This document shows, piece after piece, positions 8,448 through 16,490 of a stretch of 64,000 nt of DNA. The stretch spans positions 930,001 through 994,000 of the forward strand of contig NZ_JRMH01000001.1 in the NCBI RefSeq assembly GCF_000803315.1, written 5' to 3'. The stretch comes from Pectobacterium actinidiae (GTDB taxonomy: Bacteria; Pseudomonadota; Gammaproteobacteria; Enterobacterales; Enterobacteriaceae). The position numbers and the translations under genes are program-made. How positions within the stretch are numbered: the first letter of the stretch is position 1; each line of letters starts with the position of its first letter. Below the pieces are notes generated by a model. It searched no databases. It worked only from the letters and a program-made list of their open reading frames with translations, and was not told the DNA's origin.

Positions 8448-9641
8448 TTATTGCGTGTGCAGTACGTTGGCCATGACCTGATTTTGCCAGTCGAAATAGG
8501 GGTTAAAGGTCAGACGTACATGGGTTTTGCCATTTTCTACGTATCCCCAGTCGGAATACCATAGCGTGCTGCGATCCTGACAGCGCTTCAGGTCGTTCAG
8601 GGGGAGGCCGTTGGCGCAGATGATGATGGCACCCGTTTTGCCATATTCTTTATTTTCTGGTGAAAACAGGAGCGACATATGTGAGAACTGGCTGATGCGC
8701 CATTCAGGCAGCGAACCTGTACGCACCAAAACACGTGAGGAATGGACACCGTCAGGACGCTCGCCATACCAAATCAACCGGCTGGATGGGTGGGTAAACT
8801 GCTTATCAAAGGTGTCGACAATATAGGTCGTATCGACGACGGAATCATGCTCTGCCAGCACGATTAACACCGGCTTGTCATAAGGCTTTTTGGCGAGTTC
8901 TGAACGAACGCCGCTGCTGGAATAATAATATTGGGCGAAGCCGTTGGTCGGCACTCGCATATAGCGAGTTGCTAACTGCTGGGGATAGCCGGGGCGCGGT
9001 GGCATCAGCCAGTCGGTAAACACGGACAGCACCGGTGCCATGAAGGCGTATTTTTCGTTGGATTTAATCGCGGGGGAGAACAGCACCAGCCCTTTGATTT
9101 CAGTGTGCTGTAAGGCGTATTCCAGTACCAGATTACCGCCGGTGGAAAAACCGCCCAGATACACCTCATCGAACTCTTTGCTGAGGATGGCCGCCTGTTC
9201 GGCAACCACTCTGCGCCAGTCATCGACGGTGACGTGCAACAGATCGGAGGGGCGGGTGCCATGACCCGGTAGCAACACGGTTCTGACCAGAAAGCCTTGT
9301 TCGACCAATTGCGGTGTCACGTCGGTGAACGACCCCGGCGAGTCACCCAGCCCGTGGACCAGCAAAATTGCCTTACGTGGCTGGCCGATGGGGCGAGTTT
9401 CATTAGGTGTATTCCAACGTAATTCCAGCTGTTTATTCGTGGTCTGGAAGGCGCGATGCTGTTCTACCCAGCGCGTGGTGTCTTGCTGGTAACGCTCGAA
9501 TGACGTTTGCCCTAATGGCGTGATGTCGCGCGGATTGCTATTGCATCCCGTCATGAGGATCACGCCGATGATGGCGAACAAACCAGCCCCTCTCCGTTGC
9601 CAGACTGTCCACGCAACGAACCGGAATACGTCTCTTGTCAT
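8448..9641 (-). CDS. Alpha/beta-hydrolase lipoprotein (carboxylesterase / lysophospholipase-like)
   Basis: Predicted secreted lipoprotein of 397 residues. The start MTRDVFRFVAW was chosen because AAGGAGCACAA precedes it; the longest frame, to 9728, lacks such a site. A hydrophobic segment ends in VILMTGC, so Cys33 is the likely lipidated residue. The alpha/beta-hydrolase fold shows ILLVHGLGDSPGSF (oxyanion region), the nucleophile elbow GGFSTGGN with the catalytic Ser, VLAEHDSVVD with the probable Asp, and a candidate His in SQFSHMSLLF. The family includes serine aminopeptidases and monoglyceride lipases; the substrate is unknown. It is divergent from uxuR. Confidence 0.85.
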   Translation of the reverse strand: MTRDVFRFVAWTVWQRRGAGLFAIIGVILMTGCNSNPRDITPLGQTSFERYQQDTTRWVEQHRAFQTTNKQLELRWNTPNETRPIGQPRKAILLVHGLGDSPGSFTDVTPQLVEQGFLVRTVLLPGHGTRPSDLLHVTVDDWRRVVAEQAAILSKEFDEVYLGGFSTGGNLVLEYALQHTEIKGLVLFSPAIKSNEKYAFMAPVLSVFTDWLMPPRPGYPQQLATRYMRVPTNGFAQYYYSSSGVRSELAKKPYDKPVLIVLAEHDSVVDTTYIVDTFDKQFTHPSSRLIWYGERPDGVHSSRVLVRTGSLPEWRISQFSHMSLLFSPENKEYGKTGAIIICANGLPLNDLKRCQDRSTLWYSDWGYVENGKTHVRLTFNPYFDWQNQVMANVLHTQ

Positions 9642-9802
9642 TTGTGCTCCTTGCCTGCTGGCAACATCAATCTGATCGCTAACGGGATATGGCGTTTCGA
9701 CAACACTATATCCGAAATTATTTATCATGCAGATTGCTCAATGTGCGGGCGTGATTCGGCTTCATGTTATACTTCGGACAAATTGGGCGTTTTTTCTGTC
9801 TT

Positions 9803-9815
9803 TTGGTCAGGCCAA
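9803..9815. promoter_or_regulatory. Possible GntR-type operator before the uxuR-like gene
   Basis: TTGGTCAGGCCAA is an inverted repeat (TTGG, five bases, CCAA) close to the UxuR/ExuR-type pattern TTGGTnnnACCAA. It lies 38-50 bp before the chosen start of the uxuR-like gene, where autoregulation would act. Confidence 0.45.
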
Positions 9816-9852
9816 TATTATGATGGCCAATGTTGAAGAAAGGGATGGCAGC

Positions 9853-10587
9853 ATGCGTTTATATCAGCAGATTGGCGACAATCTTCGCGCGGAAATTCTG
9901 AAGGGAAACTATCAGATTGGCGACCGTTTGCCTCCCGAACGTGATATTGCTGAAACCTATAACGTCAGCCGTAGCGTGGTGCGTGAAGCCCTGATCATGC
10001 TGGAGCTGGAAAAGCTGATTGAGGTGCGCAAAGGCTCTGGCGTTTATGTCATGCAGCTTCCGACCGCGCAGGAAAAAGACAGCGTGGTGGACAGCGGCTA
10101 TGGCCCCTTCGAGCTGATGCAGGCGCGTCAGCTGCTGGAAGGCGAAGTTGCTGCGTTTGCCGCGATGCAGGCGACCAAAAGTGACATCGTGAAAATGCGA
10201 CAGGCCATTGAACAAGAAAGGGTGTCGCTTGAGAACGGTAGCGTGGATGAAAGCGCCGATGAACAATTCCATTGCCTGCTGGCGCAGTCTACCCAAAACA
10301 GCGTCTTAGCCAACATGGTGTATGAGGTGTGGCAGGCGCGTAAACGCAGCCCCATGTGGCAGGGCATTCATTCCCATACCGATGATTTCAGCTATCAGCG
10401 CCAGTGGCTGGACGATCATGAGCAAATCCTGCGTGCCGTGTCTCGTCGTGATGTGAACATGGCGCGTCAGGCAATGTGGCAGCATCTGGAAAACGTAAAA
10501 ATTAAACTGCTGGAAATCTCAAATGTGGACGATCCGGCCTTCGATGGTTACCTGTTCGAGTCTGTTCCTTCGCGCCTGGAACCCTGA
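9853..10587 (+). CDS. uxuR: UxuR/ExuR-like GntR (FadR-type) regulator of hexuronate catabolism
   Basis: Repressor-type regulator of 244 residues. The N-terminal winged helix (MRLYQQIGDNLRAEILKGNYQIGDRLPPERDIAETYNVSRSVVREALIMLE) and the FCD ligand-binding domain (GPFELMQARQLLEGEVAAFAAMQAT, MWQHLENVKIKLLEISNVDDPAFDGYLFES) resemble E. coli UxuR more than ExuR. The start at 9853 has a good Shine-Dalgarno sequence (GAAAGGGATGGCAGC). In-frame ATGs at 9820/9823 would add about ten residues and match the N-terminal length of the E. coli proteins, so they remain possible. It is followed, after 285 bp, by uxuA, which fits control of glucuronate or galacturonate catabolism. That pathway links to the pectin-degrading enzymes encoded next door. 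Confidence 0.8.
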   Translation: MRLYQQIGDNLRAEILKGNYQIGDRLPPERDIAETYNVSRSVVREALIMLELEKLIEVRKGSGVYVMQLPTAQEKDSVVDSGYGPFELMQARQLLEGEVAAFAAMQATKSDIVKMRQAIEQERVSLENGSVDESADEQFHCLLAQSTQNSVLANMVYEVWQARKRSPMWQGIHSHTDDFSYQRQWLDDHEQILRAVSRRDVNMARQAMWQHLENVKIKLLEISNVDDPAFDGYLFESVPSRLEP

Positions 10588-10746
10588 TTTCTTCGATGTT
10601 TCCTTCCCTGTGTCACTTTTCTCTCCGGCATCGCATCGGTGTGCGGAGGGGAAATATATCAGACCAAATTTCTCTTTTCTGACTTTCCTTTCATTTTTAC
10701 AGCCTGATTACGCATGATGTTAGTCCAAAAGTCGGTTTTTTTGTGT

Positions 10747-10762
10747 AATTGGTCAATCAATT
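10747..10762. promoter_or_regulatory. Possible UxuR/ExuR operator upstream of uxuA
   Basis: AATTGGTCAATCAATT is an imperfect inverted repeat resembling the hexuronate operator AATTGGTATACCAATT. It sits about 110 bp before the uxuA start, inside the 285-bp gap 10588-10872. The left half is a perfect match, the right half is weaker. Confidence 0.4.
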
Positions 10763-10872
10763 CGTGAGTTTCGTTTGACAGCCTGTGTCGGTGAGGTAGG
10801 CTTTTCCTTATTTATTGATGAAAGAAAGTGATGAAAACAACTCTCTCACTTGGCGAAAAAAGGTAACTCGTT

Positions 10873-12069
10873 ATGGAACAAACCTGGCGTTGGTACGGCC
10901 CGAACGATCCTGTTTCATTGGATGACGTTCGGCAAGCCGGTGCGACCGGCGTGGTGACGGCATTGCACCACATCCCGAATGGCGAAATTTGGTCGGTTGA
11001 AGAGATTGAAAAGCGTAAAGCTGAATTGAAGGCGAAAGGACTGGTGTGGTCGGTGGTGGAAAGCGTACCGGTTCATGAAGAGATCAAAACCCAGACGGGG
11101 AATTATCAGCAGCATATTGCCAATTATCAGCAATCGCTGCGTAACCTGGCGCAGTGCGGGATCGATACGGTGTGCTATAACTTCATGCCCGTGCTGGACT
11201 GGACGCGAACCGATCTGGAATACGTGCTGCCGGATGGCGCAAAAGCGCTGCGTTTCGATCATATCGCCTTTGCGGCCTTTGAACTGCATATCCTGAAGCG
11301 TCACGGTGCTGAAAAAGATTATACGGCGGATGAACAGGCACAGGCCGCCGACTACTTCCGTGCGATGAGCGAAGAGGATATCGCGCGCCTGACGGGCAAC
11401 ATTATCGCCGGACTGCCGGGCTCCGAAGAGGGCTATACGCTGGAGCAATTCCGTGGCCGTCTGGCGGAATATGATGGTATTGACCATGCGAAGCTGCGTG
11501 AGCACCTTGGACATTTCCTCCGTGAGATTGTGCCCGTTGCGGAAGCGGTCGGCCTCCGCCTTGCCATTCACCCTGACGATCCTCCGCGTCCTATCCTTGG
11601 GCTGCCGCGCGTGATGTCGACGATTGACGACATGCGCTGGCTGAAACAGACGGTCGATAGCCTTCATAACGGCTTTACCTTCTGTACCGGGTCTTACGGC
11701 GTACGGGCCGATAACGATCTGGTTAACATGCTGGAAACGTTCAGCGATCGCGTGCATTTCACCCATCTGCGTGCCACCTGTCGGGAAGACAATCCCAACA
11801 CTTTCCATGAAGGCGCGCATTTGCAGGGGGATGTGGACATGGTGGCGATCATCAAAGCCATTCTGGCGGAAGAGCTGCGGCGTCAGAAGGCGGGCGATCG
11901 CCGTCCGATCCCGATGCGGCCAGATCACGGGCATCAGATGCTGGACGATCTGAAAAAGAAAACCAATCCTGGCTACTCGGCAATCGGGCGCTTGAAAGGG
12001 CTGGCGGAACTGCGTGGCGTCGAGCTGGCGCTGAAGCGCACGCTGTTTACCGAATTGCAGCAAGGATGA
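10873..12069 (+). CDS. uxuA: UxuA, D-mannonate dehydratase
   Basis: Converts D-mannonate to 2-keto-3-deoxygluconate in the glucuronate branch of hexuronate catabolism; cytoplasmic and metal-dependent (Mn/Fe). The 398 residues begin [37 protein letters not shown], the hallmark start of the family. Further conserved stretches are [75 protein letters not shown] and MRPDHGHQM, which include the histidine, cysteine and aspartate metal ligands. AAAAGGTAACTCGTT precedes the ATG. A hairpin follows the stop. No uxuB or uxaC lies nearby. Confidence 0.96.
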   Translation: MEQTWRWYGPNDPVSLDDVRQAGATGVVTALHHIPNGEIWSVEEIEKRKAELKAKGLVWSVVESVPVHEEIKTQTGNYQQHIANYQQSLRNLAQCGIDTVCYNFMPVLDWTRTDLEYVLPDGAKALRFDHIAFAAFELHILKRHGAEKDYTADEQAQAADYFRAMSEEDIARLTGNIIAGLPGSEEGYTLEQFRGRLAEYDGIDHAKLREHLGHFLREIVPVAEAVGLRLAIHPDDPPRPILGLPRVMSTIDDMRWLKQTVDSLHNGFTFCTGSYGVRADNDLVNMLETFSDRVHFTHLRATCREDNPNTFHEGAHLQGDVDMVAIIKAILAEELRRQKAGDRRPIPMRPDHGHQMLDDLKKKTNPGYSAIGRLKGLAELRGVELALKRTLFTELQQG

Positions 12070-12078
12070 TGAAATGAA

Positions 12079-12106
12079 ACAGACCGTGCTTGATAGCACG
12101 GTCTGT
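12079..12106 (+). terminator. Hairpin after uxuA
   Basis: ACAGACCGTGCT (12079-12090) pairs perfectly with AGCACGGTCTGT (12095-12106) around a TGAT loop. The 12-bp stem starts nine bases after the uxuA stop. There is no clean U-run, so termination may be imperfect or Rho-assisted. Confidence 0.7.
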
Positions 12107-12170
12107 TGAAGATGGATGCGTCAGAACCCCAGAGGGGGTATTAATTCAGGTGTGAATTCTGCTGGCAGAA

Positions 12171-13214
12171 TTACAGGGCTTTAACGTTTGAACGGCTGAC
12201 TTTACAGTTCTTGGTATCCCACTGTTCGTCATGTTTTGTTGGTGTGCCTTTGCCTTTTTCTACACCAGTAAACTCTTCACATATTTTAGGTTTACCTGCT
12301 TTGTAGTTTTTAATACGCAAATCACGGATTTCAGCGACATCACCAAAGTTACGGTTTACGCCAGCGATGCTGTCGATAGTGCCGTTAACGGTTGCGCTGA
12401 TGATGGTGAGGTTACGTGGGCCACCGTTGTTGGTGCAGTCACCGCAAGAGCGCCACAGTTTTCCGTGTTGGCCAGTCAGGGTGAAGTTGCCCTGTACGAT
12501 AGTGTGACTGTTCTTGGAGTTCTGTTGCAGTACTTTGTCCGGCTTGCCGCCAGGGCCATTGGTGGTGTTATGGGCGACACCGCCGACGATGGTCATGGTT
12601 TTACCCAGGTTGGTTGCCGCATCTTCACAAACGTCTTCCCAGATCACGTTTTCAATACGGCAGTTGCCTGACTTACAGTGGATACCGTCAGAACCGCCTT
12701 TTTCGGAGATGCGCAGGTTCTTAATGGTGGCATTTTCCAGCGTGATAACAGGAGGCTGTTTATCACTGTCACCGCTACAGCTCAGACCCAGAGTAATACC
12801 ACCACAGTCGACGGTTTTATCTTTAATTACCGCACCGGCTTTACATTCTGAACTGGCTGCCTTAAGCGGCGCAGCGCGCAGTGGTGCAGGAGCCGTCTGT
12901 GCTGCGTTAGATTTCAGGACGCTATTATTACCGCTAACGGTATCCACCCAATACCAGTAGTCCGACTGCGGATTAGCCGTTAAATCGGTAAAGGTTCTGT
13001 CGGTGGAATTGAGTTCTGCGATTTTTTCGCTGCCCGCCTGATTATTACTGGTGTTGCGATACACATCCTGGCGAACAACGTTGCCTGCATCGGTAGACCA
13101 GCTTAAATAGGTGGCATTGTCTTTTTTCAGCAGCATCAGCATGGTGTCATCAGCCTGAGCCTGAAAAGAAAAAGCAGCAGTACATAAAAATATCGGTGTT
13201 AAATACTTAAACAT
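12171..13214 (-). CDS. pel3: Pel3/PelI-type secreted pectate lyase (PL3)
   Basis: Extracellular enzyme that cleaves polygalacturonate by beta-elimination. It has 347 residues. A signal peptide (MFKYLTPIFLCTAAFSFQAQA) is followed by a fibronectin-III-like N-terminal domain (about residues 22-100, ATYLSWSTDAGNVVRQDVYRN ending near YWYWVDTVSG). A linker rich in Ala and Pro leads to a PL3 catalytic domain from about residue 123 (CKAGAVIKDKTVDCGGITLGLSC, IKNLRISEKGGSDGIHCKSGNCRIENVIWEDVCEDAATN). That domain layout is known for PelI of Dickeya and Pel-3 of Pectobacterium. The PL3 fold is a parallel beta-helix with many cysteines. It is divergent from pehA over a 569-bp AT-rich gap, the arrangement described for Pectobacterium pel-3/peh-1. 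Secretion by the Out type II system is known for the family; no out gene is in this window. Confidence 0.92.
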   Translation of the reverse strand: MFKYLTPIFLCTAAFSFQAQADDTMLMLLKKDNATYLSWSTDAGNVVRQDVYRNTSNNQAGSEKIAELNSTDRTFTDLTANPQSDYWYWVDTVSGNNSVLKSNAAQTAPAPLRAAPLKAASSECKAGAVIKDKTVDCGGITLGLSCSGDSDKQPPVITLENATIKNLRISEKGGSDGIHCKSGNCRIENVIWEDVCEDAATNLGKTMTIVGGVAHNTTNGPGGKPDKVLQQNSKNSHTIVQGNFTLTGQHGKLWRSCGDCTNNGGPRNLTIISATVNGTIDSIAGVNRNFGDVAEIRDLRIKNYKAGKPKICEEFTGVEKGKGTPTKHDEQWDTKNCKVSRSNVKAL

Positions 13215-13294
13215 GTGTTTTCCTTGTAAATTAAACGGATATTTTTCTCTTTATTTATTCCAAATAAAGAGGGAGTCCTTGCGCATCCGAAAGG

Positions 13295-13300
13295 ATTATA
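13295..13300 (-). promoter_or_regulatory. Possible -10 box of the pel3 promoter
   Basis: On the minus strand the sequence is TATAAT, a perfect -10 hexamer, about 80 bp before the pel3 start. The -35 region is poor (TATTCA at 17-bp spacing), as expected for an activator-dependent promoter. The rest of the 13215-13783 gap is AT-rich. I found no good KdgR box there by eye. Confidence 0.45.
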
Positions 13301-13310
13301 TAGCAGAGAA

Positions 13311-13326
13311 TGTGAAATGAATAACA
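13311..13326. promoter_or_regulatory. Possible CRP site in the pel3/pehA intergenic region
   Basis: TGTGA, six bases, TAACA matches the CRP consensus TGTGA-N6-TCACA at nine of ten key positions. It lies just upstream of the putative pel3 -10 box. CRP control of pectinase genes is known in soft-rot bacteria, but the spacing to the -10 box is not canonical, so this is tentative. Confidence 0.3.
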
Positions 13327-13783
13327 ATTCGTCGAGTTTATTGAGGTTAATCAGGTTATTTAATTTAGTCTGTTATTATTTTGTATTTAATTTTAATTAT
13401 CGCTTATTATTTTTTATTTAATTATTTTTGGAGGGTGGCAAATACTCGGAAGGCTCTTATTAAGGAATAAGAGAACGGAATAGTGTGGCGCGGTGAAAAT
13501 CTTACCACTCACCTACTGCTACGCGTGACCGGATTCGGTTTGTTTCTACGTTTCATTGATGTGTCATTTACTTTTCTGGTGATAGTTTAATCATGCGTAA
13601 AATTGAATGCTTTTCTGAATAAGCATTGAAATTTTTTATGTAAATGGAATTTTATTAATCTACATAGTCATGTACGACAATTTTTAGTTTCTATAAAGGC
13701 GTTTCATGTTTCTTAATTAAATAAAGAGAAGGCGTAATTCCTTTTTAGTCACAATAAAATTGCAGATATCTATAAGGTTTGAC

Positions 13784-14991
13784 ATGGAATACAAATCAGG
13801 CAAGCAAGTTTTATCATTATCATTGGGGCTATTGGGTCTGTTCAGCGCATCGGTATTTGCTTCTGATTCCCGAACGGTGAATGAGCCGAAAGCACCGTCT
13901 TCCTGTACGGTACTTAAAGCGGACGGTAGTACGGCCACGAGTACGATTCAAAAAGCGCTGAATAATTGCGGGCAAGGAAAAGCGGTAAAGTTGAGCGCAG
14001 GGAGTTCGTCCATTTTTCTGAGCGGTCGCTTTCGCTACCTTCTGGCGTGAGCTTATTAATCGACAAAGGGGTAACCCTACGTGCAGTGAATAACGCCAAG
14101 TCTTTTGAGAACGCACCATCATCCTGTGGCGTGGTGGATAAAAACGGTAAAGGCTGTGATGCGTTTATTACCGCGACGAGTACGACAGGTAGCGGAATCT
14201 ATGGGCCGGGCACCATTGATGGGCAAGGGGGCGTGAAGCTTCAGGATAAAAAGGTGAGCTGGTGGGATCTGGCTGCTGATGCCAAAGTGAAAAAGTTAAA
14301 ACAGAATACCCCCCGGCTGATTCAGATTAATAAGAGCAAGAACTTCACGCTGTATAACGTTTCTCTCATTAATTCTCCGAACTTCCATGTGGTGTTCAGC
14401 GATGGTGATGGTTTCACCGCGTGGAAAACCACGATCAAAACGCCGTCCACCGCCAGAAACACCGACGGTATCGATCCGATGTCGTCGAAAAATATCACCA
14501 TCGCCCACAGTAACATTTCGACGGGCGACGATAATGTGGCGATCAAAGCCTATAAAGGCCGTTCTGAGACACGCAATATTTCCATTTTGCATAACGAATT
14601 CGGAACGGGACATGGCATGTCGATCGGTAGCGAAACGATGGGGGTTTATAACGTGACGGTCGATGATCTGGCTATGACTGGTACCACGAATGGCTTACGT
14701 ATTAAAAGCGATAAATCGGCAGCCGGCGTTGTCAATGGCGTTCGGTATAGCAACGTGGTCATGAAGAACGTAGCGAAACCGATCGTGATTGATACGGTGT
14801 ATGAGAAAAAAGAGGGAAATAATATCCCTGACTGGAGCGACATTACGTTTAAGGATATTACGTCCCAAACCAAAGGCGTGGTGGTGCTAAACGGCGAGAA
14901 TGCGAAAAAGCCGATAGAAGTGACGATGAAGAACGTCAAACTGACGAGCGACAGTACATGGCAAATCAAGAACGTCACCGTTAAGAAGTAG
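13784..14991 (+). pseudogene. pehA: PehA endopolygalacturonase gene with a one-base frameshift
   Basis: Encodes, in two frames, a GH28 endopolygalacturonase that hydrolyses alpha-1,4 bonds of polygalacturonic acid. Frame one runs from ATG 13784 (MEYKSGKQVLSLSLGLLGLFSASVFA signal peptide) to a stop at 14048-14050. The rest, LPSGVSLLIDKGVTLRAVNNAKSFENAPSS to the end at 14991, is in the +2-shifted frame. The known PehA sequence reads FLSGPLSLPSGV where this DNA has AGC GGT CGC TTT, so one C seems to be missing after GGT at about 14026. All GH28 motifs downstream are intact: NTDGID, GDDNVAIK, GHGMSIGS, RIKS. The remainder is clean, so the lesion is either very recent or a sequencing error. As written the product would be an 88-residue fragment. 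Confidence 0.9.
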
Positions 14992-15025
14992 TTCGATTAA
15001 TAAGTTGGTTTGTCATGACAATGTC

Positions 15026-15267
15026 CAGATCGTTGACAAATCTTCTTGCAGAACGAGAACGGTGGTAATGGGATAGAAGAGTAAAGCGTCCGCGCCATGG
15101 ACAAAAACGTCAGGAACGTTTTTGAACGTCGCTTGCGACGGCCCTGAAAGGGTGAATCTCAGGGATGAGATTCATATTTGCGCGGCTCGAGCTTACAGGG
15201 AGGTACTTGCAGCGTCTTTACGATCTACCCATTATCACCGCTCGACTCACTTTTTCAGCAATCGCAG
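15026..15267. repeat. Intergenic repeat family A, copy 2
   Basis: Same ends as 6044-6209 (GTTGACAA..., GGATAGAAGAGTAAAGCG on the left; CAGCGTCTTTACGATCTA and CAGCAATCGCAG on the right) but with about 76 extra bases in the middle, including AACGTTTTTGAACGT and a GAATCTCAGGGATGAGATTC hairpin. It fills most of the 14992-15310 gap between the convergent pehA and bapD-like genes. No gene is evident in it. Confidence 0.75.
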
Positions 15268-15310
15268 CACCGTTATTTATAAAATGACAGCGTGCATTGA
15301 GTGTACTGAC

Positions 15311-16480
15311 TTAACGTTCACGCAGCGCTTCATTGACCTTATTCAGCGGTTTAATCAGATAGTCCAGCACGCTTTTTTGGCCGGTTTTTATCTCTACGCT
15401 GGCAACCATGCCGGGCACGATGGGGAATTTTTCCCCGGCTTTGTTGGTCAGCTCCGCCTGCGTGGTGCGCACATAGATCCGGTAATAAAACTGATCGCGC
15501 CTGACTTCGTCCTGAAGGGTATCGGGCGACACGCTTTCGACTTCACCCGTTAAATTGCCGTAGATGGAAGAATCATAGGCGGTGATTTTTACCGTGGCGG
15601 GCAAACCCGGCCGGATGTAGGCAATATCGCGTGGGTTGATGCGCGTTTCGATCAGCAATTGGTCTTCCAGCGGTACGATTTCCATCAGCTTGCCGCCCGG
15701 TTGCAGTACACCGCCAACGGTCGTGACCTGAATGTCTTTCACAATCCCCCGTACTGGTGATGTGATGGTGGCGCGCTTGAGCTGATCGGCTTTCCCGCTG
15801 ACCACTTCCATCTGAGCCTCCAGATCGGCGTTGTTCTTGACCTGTTCTTCCCGCGCCCGCACGGCGTATTGGTTGTTAGCTTCGTCGATTTTGCCGCGAA
15901 TTTCGCTAATCTGGCGGCGTAATCGGATCACCTCGACGGCGCTGGCGGCACCGCGCTGCACGAGCGGCTCCGTCATCCGCAGCTCTTGCTCCACCAGCCG
16001 CATAGACTGTCGCAGGTTGGCGACCGTTTCATCGCGATTGCGTAAGCGTGATTGGTACAACTGGCGTTCGCGTGCGGCCAGCGCGGGCTCCTTCATGGTT
16101 TCCGCGCTGAATTTGAGCGGTTCGCCGCTGAGCTCGGCATGCAGACGTTCGGCGGATGCCCGTAACGTTTGCACGCGGGAGAAGGCTTCGCCGTAGACAG
16201 ACTGGAAGCGGTTGATGTCCAACTGCGCCAGCACCTGACCTTTCTCAACGACGTTACCTTGTTGCACATATATCTGGCCGATAATCCCGCCGTCCAGGCT
16301 TTCAATCACCTGAGCGCGGGTTGACGGCGTCACCTTGCCGCTCCCGACGGAAACCTCATCCAGCACGGCGAAGGTGGCCCAGATAAAAAACACGATCAGC
16401 CCCAGCAGACTGAGCCAGATAATAACGGATACGCGTCGACCCTGGCGTTTCAGGTCATCATGGATCGTGATGCTACTCAT
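15311..16480 (-). CDS. bapD: HlyD-family periplasmic adaptor of a type I secretion system
   Basis: Membrane fusion protein (389 residues) that links the inner-membrane ABC transporter to the outer-membrane channel. An N-terminal cytoplasmic tail and one membrane segment (about residues 18-42, SVIIWLSLLGLIVFFIWATFAV) precede a lipoyl/barrel-sandwich half (VSVGSGKVTPSTRAQVIESLDGGIIGQIYVQQGNVVEKGQVLAQLD). A long coiled-coil hairpin spans about 90-220. The second half of the barrel (ITSPVRGIVKDIQVTTVGGVLQPGGKLMEIVP) and the C-terminal RYxIYVRT-like end follow. It is the last gene of the operon, ten bases after the ABC gene. The LapC/BapD assignment rests on operon order. Confidence 0.88.
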   Translation of the reverse strand: MSSITIHDDLKRQGRRVSVIIWLSLLGLIVFFIWATFAVLDEVSVGSGKVTPSTRAQVIESLDGGIIGQIYVQQGNVVEKGQVLAQLDINRFQSVYGEAFSRVQTLRASAERLHAELSGEPLKFSAETMKEPALAARERQLYQSRLRNRDETVANLRQSMRLVEQELRMTEPLVQRGAASAVEVIRLRRQISEIRGKIDEANNQYAVRAREEQVKNNADLEAQMEVVSGKADQLKRATITSPVRGIVKDIQVTTVGGVLQPGGKLMEIVPLEDQLLIETRINPRDIAYIRPGLPATVKITAYDSSIYGNLTGEVESVSPDTLQDEVRRDQFYYRIYVRTTQAELTNKAGEKFPIVPGMVASVEIKTGQKSVLDYLIKPLNKVNEALRER

Positions 16481-16490
16481 TGTTTTCCCC

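Noticed and set aside
10915..12099. 394-codon minus-strand frame across uxuA
   Set aside because: Antisense of a gene whose protein is clearly mannonate dehydratase; the reverse product has no recognisable family.
13605..13627. Inverted repeat AATGCTT...AAGCATT upstream of pehA
   Set aside because: Seven-base arms in very AT-rich DNA are expected by chance; no supporting context.
13215..13783. Search for KdgR boxes between pel3 and pehA
   Set aside because: Stretches such as TGAAATTTTTTATG and TGTGAAATGAATAACA have only one good half-site, so no KdgR operator is claimed.
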